Source of the DNA: Plasmopara viticola
Lineage: Eukaryota; Oomycota; Peronosporomycetes; Peronosporales; Peronosporaceae
Direction: 5' to 3'
Length of the DNA stretch: 64,000 nucleotides
Assembly: GCA_001695595.3 (NCBI GenBank)
Contig: MBPM02000056.1
Span: 1 to 64,000 of the forward strand
The notes beneath the pieces were generated by a model. The model had not been told where the DNA came from. It ran no database searches and saw nothing but the letters and a program-made list of their open reading frames with translations. Shown in pieces: positions 21,702-32,029 of this stretch (positions within the stretch are counted from its first letter, which is position 1; the number at the start of each line of letters is the position of its first letter). A program made the position numbers and the translations under genes.

Positions 21702-21949
21702 ATGAAGTTTACTGCTTTCGCCGTCGCTGCTGCAATTGCTGTTGCAAACTTTGCCGCTGCTGACCAAAATGCACTGCGGTTAGCAGCTATGCCTACAGAG
21801 GCAGCACATGCTGCAGGCAAGGGTCCAGAAGGTAATAAGAAGGAATTATGAGGCTGGGGAGGGCCTTGGGGTGGACTCGGATGGGGTGGTGGCTGGGGCG
21901 GAGGCTTAGGTGGTGGCTGGGGTGGAGGCTGGGGTGGAGGCTGAGGTAG
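21702..21949 (+). pseudogene. Gly/Trp-rich secreted protein, copy R4 (premature stop)
   Basis: The ATG, signal peptide and spacer are fine (MKFTAFAV...NFAAADQNALRLAAMPTEAAHAAGK). After NKKE the codons read TTA TGA where other copies have TTC TGG GGC, so translation ends after 49 residues, before the Gly/Trp tail. The tail sequence is still present in the following DNA, down to the family TAG at 21947-21949. The truncated product would be a secreted spacer without the tail. Confidence 0.88.
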
Positions 21950-22609
21950 ATCTGGGTCGACGTATCCGACATACAATATCGTACCCTCACTCAATTATTT
22001 GATGCTTGGAATTCATCTACTACTAAATATGACACCACGCTGCTGATGATGCTGTCGTTTACGTTTTAAAGAATATATTTAGTCAATTCGAAGGTCTTTT
22101 GTCGTAGTTGTTGATCTATGCTTATTACGAGTCTGTTGTTACTGCAGTTGGGATAGAATTATTGTTTTGCCCTAATTTCTTTCTCATGAGTATATAGGTG
22201 TTTAGTGGTGAAAACAATTTAAGTGAATGAATTATCGAAGGTCATATCAACGAATAGTGACCGTATAATTAAGTACAGGATATGACGTTTGACATGTCCC
22301 GACCGACATTTGAGACTTACTGACACATAAAAGCAAGCTGATAGCAAAAAAAGGATGTGTGATGATAAAAGTGTATCTTTCTGGACGGCTTTATCTCGCA
22401 GCTTTTGTAGCTGCGATATGAGTCTTTAAGAGTTTAAAGCAGTGGACTTGAGCATCCTATACTTAAAAGAATCTACCTTTTTTATCAAGTAAAAGGATAT
22501 CGAAGTACAGGCACTGAGTAAGACAACGACATCACCCGCCATAGTAATTTTTGAAAGTAGAGTAAGCTTATAAGCTCAATTTCCAGAATCAATCATTTTA
22601 AGATGGATA

Positions 22610-24797
22610 ATCATGTCATACAGCACGAATAAAGAGACTTGCTGGTTGAGATACGTAACATAATTCTTTAAGTCTTAACTAGATGAGCTAAAAGATAACT
22701 AAATTACCATCTGAAGTGTAATTGAGTCGTGCAATGAAGTATCAAAATCTTCAGTGAAAGCGGATTTCTGAACTTTGTGGAGAGCGTTCTAGTCGTAACT
22801 TGAGGTAAAGTGAATTTTTTTTCACACCGACGTGTTGATGTGCGGGGAGGGTGCTGCGCCAGTCACAGAGCTGGTCTTACTCGAACTAACATCACGCTTT
22901 TTAGGGCGTGAGCGCACGTTTCAATATCACTTTGTGGTATAAAAACACAGCATGCGACGATTTTGCGTGGTGGGAAGCCGTTTACCTGACCAGTTTACGT
23001 GGCTCCACTATTTGCGTGAAAAATTTTGATTCCTTTAGCCAAACGGACTTATCTTCTGGCAACAGTCGGGCCCGAATGGTTATTACAAAGACGAATCTTC
23101 TTTAGATCTTGGAATTTCGTTTTGGCAGAAGAAGTTGGTATGGAATTGGCATAACTTGAAAGCGCGGAAGTCGATAGCTAAGTATAACCGCCGGTCTCGA
23201 AAGACGACAGGCATGTATCGCGAAAGCGGTCACCCCAAAATGAAATAACCTTGCAGTCGCGCAAAGAAAGAACTAAAATTAGTTCTGCGTTCAAATAAGG
23301 AGCGAAAGACTTGAAGCGCAATAAAGCGTGAAAAGCTCGCTGGTCTTGAAAGATGACTAGCATGTATCGCGAAAGCGGTAACCCCAAAATGTAAGAAATC
23401 TTGCGACCGCGCGAGAAAAGAGCTAAATTAGTTTCGATTAAGGAATAAAAGTGAGAAGCGTGTAAAGGCTAATAAAGCGTAACAAAGCTTATAAAACTCA
23501 TCAAGCGTAAAAGCGCGATAGAGTTGATCAAGCATGAAACGGTTTGATAGCGCAATACAGCTTATAAAACTCGTAAAGCGTAAAGCGTGCAAAAGCTGAG
23601 AAAGCTAAAAAAAAGCTGTTAAGTGTGTATCGTGAATCATAGCAATTCTCGTAATTAGAAACTCTACATATGCGTGAAGTAAAACTGACGCAGTCTAGCA
23701 TTTTTTAATTAAGAAAGTACTAATAGACAAAATCAATAGTAAATGATCGAGTGAAATAAATCCAAAAGTTAGGCGCTAGAAAACATGATAAATAAATCTT
23801 CGAAAAGTGCCGGTTCCATTCATGTTTAAACGAGTTTAGCTGAAACTTGTATCGGTGCGAGTTTGCGAGCCGTGAATGCGTAAGAACATTAAATAGCCGC
23901 TGTAATTGGAGGCGTACCATTGTTAAGCACTGCCGAAAAACGCCCATAAATCCAAGACAAGGTGCATCGTACAGTGCCTTGCTACGATTTATCCACAATG
24001 TCCGTAGAATACAGCATTAAAAAAAATATAAAAAAATCGAATAGGTAGATTGACGCCATAAATATGCTGGCGCTAACTTGGCACAGTTAAGTCGACGAGA
24101 AATAGTGCGTGTTCCCAGGGAATCGTAGTAGCAAAGATCAATTCAATTGGGGGAAGAGATAGTCGCCAAATACGTTTTGCTGTATAACAATCCCATAGTA
24201 AGGGTTTACGAGTTTCAGTACCGAAACAGCCATGAACACATTGTATGTCTTGAGTATGCCAGCCAAATTTTTAGCGAAATGCCAATATATTATGTTGAAG
24301 TCGAAACGGGGAGAATATCACGTTGAAGCCGTCGTTGTGTAGACCAGTTATTATTGGGTAGCTCGAAATTGCCAAGACCCAGCCAGGGACTGTATCGGAA
24401 GTTGGGTTGGTATATTCGCGTAAACAAGGCGGCGAATTAAGTCCTTATCCGCATAAACAATGTCGTACTCGTCAAATTTTCATCTATGAAAAGCGGAAAG
24501 CAAGGATGCCGGGGGAGCCGAGGTCCGGGTAGATAGCAAACGTGCCATAGTGAGAAGGTATCTTTAGTCTCGGCGCCAAAATCTCAGCCTCTCGAGTAAG
24601 AGAGTGAGACAATTAAATAGAGGACCCGACTACAGCTTCTCGAAGCGTTACGGTGTCAGGAACCAGTCAAAACACTGACAAAAGGTAGAAATTCGTAAAA
24701 ATTCGTGATGGGAGAGATACTGGCAAGCTTTTCGATGAAGTAATGCCAGCCTTTTCTGTCTAGAAGTAAAGCGTAGGAAGACATTATTCCAAATTGG
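22610..24797. other. Gene-free region with degenerate repeats
   Basis: No coding frame I can support. It contains an imperfect direct duplication (23192-23487) and a stretch rich in AAGCGTAAA/AAAGCT words (about 23460-23610). A GC-richer block near 22830-23100 looks like the edge of an old transposon, but no domain is readable. Confidence 0.6.
23192..23487. repeat. 148-bp imperfect tandem duplication
   Basis: The unit CYGGTCTYGAAAGAYGACTRGCATGTATCGCGAAAGCGGT... occurs at 23192 and 23340. Homology is strong over the first 70 bases and fades afterwards. The downstream AAGCG-rich words look like further decayed units. Confidence 0.75.
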
Positions 24798-25963
24798 CTA
24801 AGTTAGCTTAGTAAAGACCGAGTTGGCGTTTTTAAGCTTAGGCAAAATTTTAATTGTCCATAATGAAAGCGCGCGTCGCCAATAGCTCGGTACACCTTTC
24901 CAACGTGATGTAGTAGTCGAGGTTTGAAGAGGCATGTTTGAAAAGTCTAAGCCAATGCCTTTACCCTTAAAGAGCCAAGTCCAAGGCAGCTTGTGCAGGG
25001 AAGAACCATTTAGGAGAAGAACCAACTCTTTATCTGCAATGCCGAATAAGCTATCGGATCAAATTAACCTGGAGCAGCTCAACCGAGTCTGAAATAGTGT
25101 GAAGATCTAAGCCCCCAGCGCTGGGGTGCACGGAGTGCCACTTGCTGGGAAACTGACTTCGAATTGTTGATTTCGTTGCTGCTGATGATGGAGTGTTGTT
25201 AGTAAACTTCTTCATGCGAGGATCGAAAAGTTCAAAATCTCCTTGGAAACCAATTGTACGCTCAAGAAATGCCATAGTATAGACTGTATCATTGTCTTTA
25301 GTAATAGAACGCGACCTTGTAAAGTTCGGGCTTTCCAACGTCAAGCCGCGCAGAGCTCTTGAAATCTAATTAGTAGTTGATTGGGTTGGAAGCTTGGCCC
25401 GGCACTGGGGTCCCACTTGAATTCCCAGAAGCGTAGTGTGATCTTCATTGCTTAAAATACGAGGTCCAATGTTGGACAAAGTTTGTAGTAAACTGAAGTC
25501 GGCCGATGTCCAGGGTCGAAGCGGAAATATAACAGTTTTATCCATGTTTATTTGCATGCCATTCGCACTGCAAAAGTCTTGAACCCGGGCGAGAAAAAAT
25601 GGAGCCTGGTGTAGATCATTGACAAGCCCAGTAACATCATCTGCAAAGCTGATAATGTGATGAGTACTGTCTCGTATCTTGGTCATCCCTACGCCTTTGG
25701 CTACACTAAAGCAAGTCAACAAGATGTTGCAAAAATTTGTCGACGCCAACGACTCAATTCGTCGACTACCAACCCCGTCAAATCTGATAAATAATGCATT
25801 TACGCCAAGGGTTATCTTGGGCTTAGTTCACCGAAAGCCTCCATTGACACTATGCGCCAAAAGTGTCTTAGTTGTGGTCTTGCCGCTACAGTGGCGACGT
25901 CTGAATAACTCCGCTGGATGGCGCCAGCACTGGCTATCTTCACCAAAGCTTTATAGCCATTAG
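24798..25963 (-). pseudogene. LINE (non-LTR) reverse transcriptase fragment, decayed
   Basis: On the minus strand 25749-25366 reads a reverse transcriptase palm: SFADDVTGLV (the FADD catalytic box), then VQDFCSANGMQINMDKTVIF, the pattern following the catalytic box in L1-type elements, and TTLLGIQVG. 25344-25051 continues with AGGLDLHTISDSVELLQVNL, the conserved post-RT GGL.L motif, and 25025-24798 with LPWTWLFKGKG. Upstream, 25963-25750 gives RT-like residues without an ATG. Stops and frame changes separate the parts. No endonuclease or 3' tail was seen. Confidence 0.6.
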
Positions 25964-27740
25964 GCGAATATTTTGACGTACTTTACGCATTACGTAGCGC
26001 AAAACTGAGTGAATATTGATCACGCAAACTATGCCTTTTTGGGATTATGTATACTTAAACTTCGGGAAACTTAAGGCATTCCCACGTTGTGTTAATCAAG
26101 AAACGGCTGACAAGCTCATCGTCGTGGGATTTAATCGTCTTTAAGACTTGATGAAAAGTACGCTACGGCTGAATGTTGTTAGTTTTCTCGGCTAAGTTTA
26201 TTGAATCGACTAGTCAATAACACTATATGCCGCCCAAATTTGATTACTCCAAGCAAAGATTCATATCATACACCTTTGGGTCCCCGTCAAGATAGAGGCG
26301 TCTTGCCATGCATAGTATCGATAGAGTATTTGTAATCGAGTTGATCAATCGCGACATCGGAAACTAGTGTTAGCGCCTCTGCGGCAGCTGCAACCTCCTT
26401 TTCTAATGCTTTCTTCGTGTACATGGACCGCGGAGTATGCATGGGATCGCGACTTTTTTCCTGTTTGCTCATATATTAAGAACACAATGCACTTGAGAGT
26501 AGATACAAGTACAGATGGAGGACACAAGTCGACCTACCGCTTACCGTCATAAATGGGTGCACGATTATTGAAGACACTAGACACTTATTTCAAGAGCCTC
26601 TTGTGACTCGTTGTCAATGGAATTGCGACCTCCAACCTTTCAAAGACCTCATTGATGGATATCTCGATTGGACTTTGGTTGTTTTATAGTTGCAACCTTA
26701 CTGCTAGTGCGATCGGACTTTATGGAGTTTAACTTCACAAGTGGTACTGAATGTTGTTTAATGTTGCGTATTGCGAGCACTCTGGCTTCATTGGAACGAG
26801 AAACTTTACAATGAAGAGGTTTCTACTTCAGCGGCATTTGTCAGTAATCGTGCTCGAGCTTACATTAAGTGTTACCTTTGCAAGCTCGCAGACATTGTAT
26901 CACAACAACGGAAGAGCAAGTTTGCGGTCATGGTCGCTACTAGATCAAGTGCACTTCGGTGCCAACAATGATAGCGGGCTACAGAGGAACTAAGTCGTTT
27001 AAGCTAAACAATTCATTATAGAGGAAGGAACAAAATCTTCTTTTATGGATAAAGGAGCTGGAGATGTCCACTAAGGCAAACTAGTCACAGCTGATTAAAT
27101 GTGTGTGGCGTTTGAACTATTTAAATTGGGAAGTTGGGCTAGTTGGACTCTTGTTTGAGTCTTTGTGTCATAGAAATACCTTATGGAGCAGTTGAGAGTA
27201 AAGTCCTTCTTGGTAAACTTTATGTCCCACATAAGGGTAGGCCTCCGTTGTACTCTACTGAATAGCATTAAGACTGCTGAGATGAGAAAGGCGATGCAAA
27301 TTGCAGCTCGGAAAAGTACAGCCACAGGAGAACTCGCTTCTTCAAATGCCTGTTCCTCGGCTTCAACAATCCTGAGTCAGGGTATCCGTGGGTCCGCATC
27401 ACGAGTCCTGTGACAATTCACTTAAGCGCTACCGAGCAAAGCAGCAATCGCTGTTTTAGGCGTGGTAATCCAGGGCACATAATACGTGTCTCTTTCAAAG
27501 CGAGACGACGAAGCTGAACTTAAGAACTATAAAAGGTCCCCGAACCTCACAGTCAGTGGAGCGCTGGACCTCATTAGGTGGGCACCCTACTGAAAAAATC
27601 AACCTCATTGGTGTGCCCTAATGGATAAGAACAATATTCTCATGATGGGTACGTGGTAGATACATATCACGAGAGCTTAGCTGAACAGCTCTTGAAGGAG
27701 AACCAGCGGCGAAAAGTGTAATAGTACATGCGAGCGCTCG
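25964..27740. other. Gene-free region
   Basis: Only short, unsupported frames. Given the protease relic immediately downstream, part of it may be a decayed copia gag on the plus strand (for example around 27183-27413), but I cannot recognise the domain. Confidence 0.5.
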
Positions 27741-27956
27741 ATGCTAGAAAAAGCATTTTGGGATCCGGCAGACTCCGGCGCGTCGAAGAATATGCGTGCC
27801 TGTAAAAGGTTGCGGCCAAACAAAACAGGGTTGATCTCGGTTCGAATGGCTGATGAGACAATTGTAGGCGACTTTAGGGTCAAAATCGAATCGAAAGTGG
27901 AATGTAAGAACTTCGACATCACAGGATTGTTTTTGTCGTTATTGTGCCTTCGTTGA
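27741..27956 (+). pseudogene. Copia-type protease relic (a third family)
   Basis: The frame contains DSGASKNMRA followed by ISVRMADETIVGDFRVKIES, which matches the pattern of copia proteases: a DSGAS(S/D)HM active site, then about 25 residues on a (I/V)..ADG/E..V strand. The usual His of the active-site block is Asn here. No intact gag or integrase flanks it. It differs clearly from the two families in the array, so it is an older, separate insertion. Confidence 0.5.
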
Positions 27957-29207
27957 CTTTGTTCCGCTCGCGGTTTCAGCCTTAGTCGACAATCGACCGC
28001 ACAATATACTTCCTCCGCGACTGTGTTACATAATTGTACTTGTTGTGTCAAGTTCGAGAGTGTAAGGCATGGTCACAGTGAAAACGAGTTGTCCTGTAAT
28101 TGTTGGTATGAGACACATAGTGGGAAGAACTTTATTACGTATGATAGTCTTTTCAGCACGAACGTATCATTTAGTGGTGAATTCCTGTCCAGCTTCTAAA
28201 TGCACGAAGACTGAAAACTTGACCGTCCTCACTTGGATTTGCTTGATCTGCATTTGTTGCTACTGAGCATTTTTGCTCGGCTTTGATGTATAAGTAATTA
28301 AAATCTCGTAAGCCTAAAGATTCGTTTGTAAACACCACCACATTTTGAACAGACCGTGACCAGGATCTTGACAGAGTTTGAGAGGACTTGTGGCTGTATA
28401 CGGTGAGATGCTTAAAACTGTGTCCGACTCATCCGGAGCAATTTCCCGAATTGTAATGACTTAGGCGCCAGAAACTTAGCTTTCGACATCACTTGGAGTC
28501 CAAAGGCGTCGTAAACAGCAAAACCAGAGCTTGAAAGCTTCATTTGACCACTCTATTCATCTATACAAGAATCGAAAACTGTAAAACAAAATTCATCGTA
28601 GAGCCTGAACTTTGTGACGCGTTCCAGCTGCGAAAGTTTCAAAGGCAGCCGCTTTCTCAGTCCAAAGAAGTCAGCAAGTCTTCCGAGGAAGGGCTTTAAT
28701 TCAATTTCGGGTCTTTGCAAGGAAGTAGGTACCGCATAGGCATAGGATCTAGTACGAATATTTTACAAGGTGTTTCGAGGTCACACGTCCAGGAAGTTAT
28801 ACGATCTTTCATTAACAATGTGCAAAAGACCGTCGTTTAAATTAATATTCTTGATCCTACCTCTATTGTTTGATAGGCGACAAAATTCGCTTGACTGTAT
28901 TCCTGTATATCTTTTGCTATACGTATTTTGTAAAGGCTCCTTACTAGGCTTTCAGTACGACTATATGCAGCGACATGACATCCATCCCCTAAAAAGATGT
29001 ATTCTGTTACTGTATAATACCATTGTGGAGTAATATTTGCCAGCGCAATTTACAAATTGTATAGATCGCGTCTAAGTACGGCTGAGGACTTGATCCTACT
29101 GTACACGTGCGCTCAAGTATATGGCCCTAGATCAGAATGCGATTGAAGATCGAGTCCTGTGTCTTGATTTGAATATGGTAGCCGCAATCACGCCATACTT
29201 TCCCTGA
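27957..29207. other. Gene-free region
   Basis: No supported frame, RNA gene or repeat seen; AT-rich with short frames only. Possibly the decayed remainder of the copia-type relic. Confidence 0.5.
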
Positions 29208-29224
29208 TTCACTTTCTAATTTGC
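29208..29224 (+). promoter_or_regulatory. Inr/FPR-like core promoter of the cysteine-rich protein gene
   Basis: TTCACTTTCTAATTTGC fits the oomycete initiator (YCAYTYY) directly followed by a CAWTTT-like flanking element (TAATTT). It ends 19 bases before the ATG, giving a leader of about 33 nt, typical for oomycetes. Confidence 0.55.
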
Positions 29225-29243
29225 ATTCGACAAGCACAGCCCC

Positions 29244-29537
29244 ATGAAGTGTTCAGCCTTCTTTACTGCCGCCGCCTTCGCCTGTGCATGTTTACTGCAA
29301 GTCTCATCGGGTGAGGAACAAGCCACTGTGCACCTCCGAGTAAGCAACGTGGAGGGTTCCAACAACGATATTTGTTACAAGCAATGCGAATCGGGAACGT
29401 ACTGCCCGATTGGTGAGAAGTCGTGTCGCAAGCCGGACGGCAACAAGTGCTTCAATCCCGCCACGAGCTACTTCATCGATAAGTGCGACCCTGGATTTGA
29501 GTGCCAAAACGGCAAGTGTGCGAGTAAAGACTCCTAA
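29244..29537 (+). CDS. Small secreted cysteine-rich protein (eight Cys in mature part)
   Basis: 97 residues. Residues 1-23 form a signal peptide (MKCSAFFTAAAFACACLLQV) with likely cleavage at SSG/EEQ. The mature part has eight cysteines at 44, 48, 54, 61, 69, 81, 87 and 92, enough for four disulfide bonds, in a pattern C-x3-C-x5-C-x6-C-x7-C-x11-C-x5-C-x4-C. V29-H-L-R32 resembles a degenerate RXLR core but lacks the first Arg. Short secreted proteins with paired cysteines are typical apoplastic effectors or protease-inhibitor-like proteins in oomycetes, but I recognise no named family. It stands alone, with a good Inr/FPR promoter and 198 bp before the 3' end of the convergent RNase P gene. 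Confidence 0.85.
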   Translation: MKCSAFFTAAAFACACLLQVSSGEEQATVHLRVSNVEGSNNDICYKQCESGTYCPIGEKSCRKPDGNKCFNPATSYFIDKCDPGFECQNGKCASKDS

Positions 29538-29735
29538 GCAAGCGTGTGAACAATCAACTCCTGCGCAAGCGGAGCTCGTCTTTGACGTCGCACGGTGTGC
29601 TTTAGCCTTTAATCACTTTCTATTTGTCAGTATAAGCTCAGCCTAGCAATACAATAACTAGCACCATATCCTCTCTATTCTTCATCTTTTCTCGAGCCCT
29701 TACTTATAAATCTGTCTAAGCACCACCTGTCGCGA

Positions 29736-31910
29736 TTAAAATTGGCGATTTTTAGCCAATCGCGTGTCAACTATTGGTGTTGGTCGATGCGCGCAGAGCC
29801 ATCGCGTGCGTTTCCGTCGGTGTTGCACCTGATTCGGATGTTCATTTTGATTGGTGTGAGTCGTAATTGGAATGTGGAAATGCTGCGGAGCTGTCACTTG
29901 AGGAACGCGCGAGAACGGAAGCGGGTGGTGCAAGTTGATCAACTCGATGGGAAGTGGCGATGTCCAGTCATTCGCAACGATAGCGTCTACTGCACGATCT
30001 TCATGCTTAATCTCAATATTAACGGTCGTCATGTCTTTCCAGCGGGCAATCAGATCCATGGATATGGAAGGTACGCCAGTTCGCTCACTTTCTGCCTCAA
30101 CAGCGGCAAGACTCTTCTTGCCACTCTTTTGCGTCCGAGCATTGGCACTAGTACTAGTAAAGCCATTCAAAAGAGCAAAGACATGGTCACGACCTTGATC
30201 ATTCGTCACCACGCGGCCGTCACTTGCCAGTAAAACACTTGCGTAAAGCCAAAAAAGGTCGTCGGATAGAAACTCTGTGCGACAGCTGTAGATTAAATCT
30301 TCGTGTCTCCAGCGCGCTAAAATGTTCTTTTCTTCGTCTGTGCGTTCTCGTGTGACAAACTTGCCCGAATGGCGCGTCGCGTTGTTTCGAATACGAACTA
30401 CAAACTTGTCTGCAAGATGATTCACAGGCATTGTAATGCTCACGAGATGGCCCTGAGCCTGTAGCTGCTTCGCTACAGCGTCCACTTGATCCAACCGGTA
30501 CGTGCCGGCTTGAAAATTCTGATTGATATATGCAATATTCGGTCCGTCCAGCACATAGTGCAGTCGTCGACTCGTTCCATCGCTGGCCATGGTTTGCACC
30601 TTGAAAAGTTCATGACGACGCATTAACCAGTCCCGGAATGGATCAAGAAACTCCTTGACTATCTTTCCAGGCATTACTTTACTATGGCGGGACTCAATCG
30701 CAGTCATCATGTGCGCACGTTCCAGCTCAGACAGGCCCTGCTTGGTCAATTTGTGTCCACACGACGGACATTGCGGCCTCATCCGACTGTCGCTTGGTAT
30801 AAAGTCCACCCTGTACCCTGCGGAGCGAAACGCGCGCAGTAGACGCTGAGCGTTCAGCGAAGAGACCTCACGACACGTAAGTTGCAAATCGTGAAGCAGT
30901 GAGGACATTTGCACATGAAAAGACGACTCGAAGACCTTGTCTGTGGGTCCACTCGTATGCCGTTGTACTTGCTGCTCGTACTTTACGCAAGCGACGACCA
31001 TCTGTACCAGTACGTCCTCCATAGCACTGGTCCATTCCACGTCATGTTGTTTAAGCTGCTGCCACATCGAGTACGCGCATAAAAAATCACCGTGTTTGCT
31101 TTCGTACTCGAGCAAGGGACTCACTGTTCGAAAGTGCAGCTTCAGCGCCTTTTTCGAATCTTTCAAAGCGCGTCTCAGTTTGTTAATGAGCAACCAAGCA
31201 GCTTTTGTGTCTCCACCGGCAAGATGTAACTTGATTACTGAGCCAAACACTGCTTCATTAAGTGTCTGTCCGAGTTGAAAAGGCTCTGTCTCCTGTTCTT
31301 CGTTAGGCACAAATAGCTCTTGGTCAAAATACCGCAACACTTGACGTCTCAACTGCTCTGAAAGCCTCCTTTCCGTCGCTTGTTGAGCACAAAAGAAGTA
31401 GAATGAGTCCACAGCTCTTCGCGTCATCGTTGGCCGAAGCGTCTTCGTGCGTACTTCGTGCTGGACCAGCGGTAGAACGTCCTCTAATGGCATTTGTTGC
31501 TGAATAATGCACTGATGGACAAAAAGCTTGGCACTTTTGTTGATTTGCTCTGAAAGTGCTGCTTTACTAGATTTTTCAAGCGTGTTTTCCAGTGTAGAAG
31601 GTCCAAGCTGCTTTTGGGCAAGGCGACGTGTCGAGTGTCCACATTTCGACGGCTCTTGAACGGCACATGCAACGCTTAATGCCCGTAAAGCGACAGCATT
31701 CTTTGCAGTTTCAAAACCAGTTGATACAGGAGCAAGTCGATGATGAGTCAAAGTCGAGGACCGAGCTCTCGTCGACGCGTACAGCCCGCGCGAGATCCGC
31801 TGCATATTTCCAATAGAAATTAATGGACGTGCAAAAGGAATGTATGTGGTCCACGTGATTGTCGATCCGACCAATCGGGTCCAAGATCGCGTCGTTACGA
31901 CTGGGGACAT
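29736..31910 (-). CDS. Protein-only RNase P (PRORP), probably organellar
   Basis: 724 residues. PRORP enzymes cleave the 5' leader from precursor tRNAs without an RNA subunit. The N-terminal half is helical and PPR-like (about 140-370). A zinc-binding C-P-S-C-G lies at 381-385. The NYN metallonuclease domain starts at HYVLDGPNIAYINQNF (Asp455) and continues with SDDLFWLYAS (Asp550, Asp551) and VVTNDQGRDH (Asp571, Asp575), all the metal-binding acids of the family. The C-terminal LPFSR...HFHIPI matches the strand that completes the zinc site. The first ATG in frame is at 31910; the frame extends 12 codons upstream only from a GTG. The basic, hydroxylated N-terminus (RSWTRLVGSTITW..., QRISRGLYASTRARSS) suggests a mitochondrial presequence. 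Divergent with the ARF-GEF gene. Confidence 0.9.
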   Translation of the reverse strand: MSPVVTTRSWTRLVGSTITWTTYIPFARPLISIGNMQRISRGLYASTRARSSTLTHHRLAPVSTGFETAKNAVALRALSVACAVQEPSKCGHSTRRLAQKQLGPSTLENTLEKSSKAALSEQINKSAKLFVHQCIIQQQMPLEDVLPLVQHEVRTKTLRPTMTRRAVDSFYFFCAQQATERRLSEQLRRQVLRYFDQELFVPNEEQETEPFQLGQTLNEAVFGSVIKLHLAGGDTKAAWLLINKLRRALKDSKKALKLHFRTVSPLLEYESKHGDFLCAYSMWQQLKQHDVEWTSAMEDVLVQMVVACVKYEQQVQRHTSGPTDKVFESSFHVQMSSLLHDLQLTCREVSSLNAQRLLRAFRSAGYRVDFIPSDSRMRPQCPSCGHKLTKQGLSELERAHMMTAIESRHSKVMPGKIVKEFLDPFRDWLMRRHELFKVQTMASDGTSRRLHYVLDGPNIAYINQNFQAGTYRLDQVDAVAKQLQAQGHLVSITMPVNHLADKFVVRIRNNATRHSGKFVTRERTDEEKNILARWRHEDLIYSCRTEFLSDDLFWLYASVLLASDGRVVTNDQGRDHVFALLNGFTSTSANARTQKSGKKSLAAVEAESERTGVPSISMDLIARWKDMTTVNIEIKHEDRAVDAIVANDWTSPLPIELINLHHPLPFSRVPQVTAPQHFHIPITTHTNQNEHPNQVQHRRKRTRWLCAHRPTPIVDTRLAKNRQF

Positions 31911-32029
31911 TGCGGCTCTCTTCTTGCCCGCTAAGCTTGCACTCACATCTTGCTCGCTGTCATATTCGCTATTGATTGCAGCCCAAGGCGTTTCAAACCT
32001 GTGACGTAGTTCTAATTGGGTAAAGCTTG
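31911..32029. promoter_or_regulatory. 119-bp shared divergent promoter (PRORP / ARF-GEF)
   Basis: The whole gap between the two start codons is 119 bp, so both 5' leaders and core promoters must fit here or overlap the neighbouring coding sequence. No TATA box. A short ATG frame of a few codons (ATGACAGCGAGCAAGATGTGA on the minus strand) precedes the PRORP start and could act as an upstream ORF. Confidence 0.6.

Larger units (their letters stand above)
8426..22609 (+). repeat. Right arm of inverted array (plus-oriented units, interrupted by copia insertions)
   Basis: The same ~1.2 kb unit as the left arm, now with genes on the plus strand. A partial unit starts at 8426 (ACTGACACACAAAAGC...). 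Gene copies follow at 9036, 14689, 15875 and 21702. Removing the insertions at 9471-13971, 16035-16180 and 16634-21088 brings the spacing back to about 1.15-1.22 kb. The arm ends at 22609 after AGATGGATA, exactly the unit position next to where the left arm ends (AGTACTGG on the other strand). Plus units share small differences (for example DKT before MKFT where the left arm has DTT), so the two arms have diverged from each other more than copies within an arm. Confidence 0.9.

Noticed and set aside
31911..31946. Extended PRORP N-terminus starting at 31946
   Set aside because: That start is GTG. The first in-frame ATG is at 31910. An intron using the GTGAGT there would not keep the frame with the nearby ATG.
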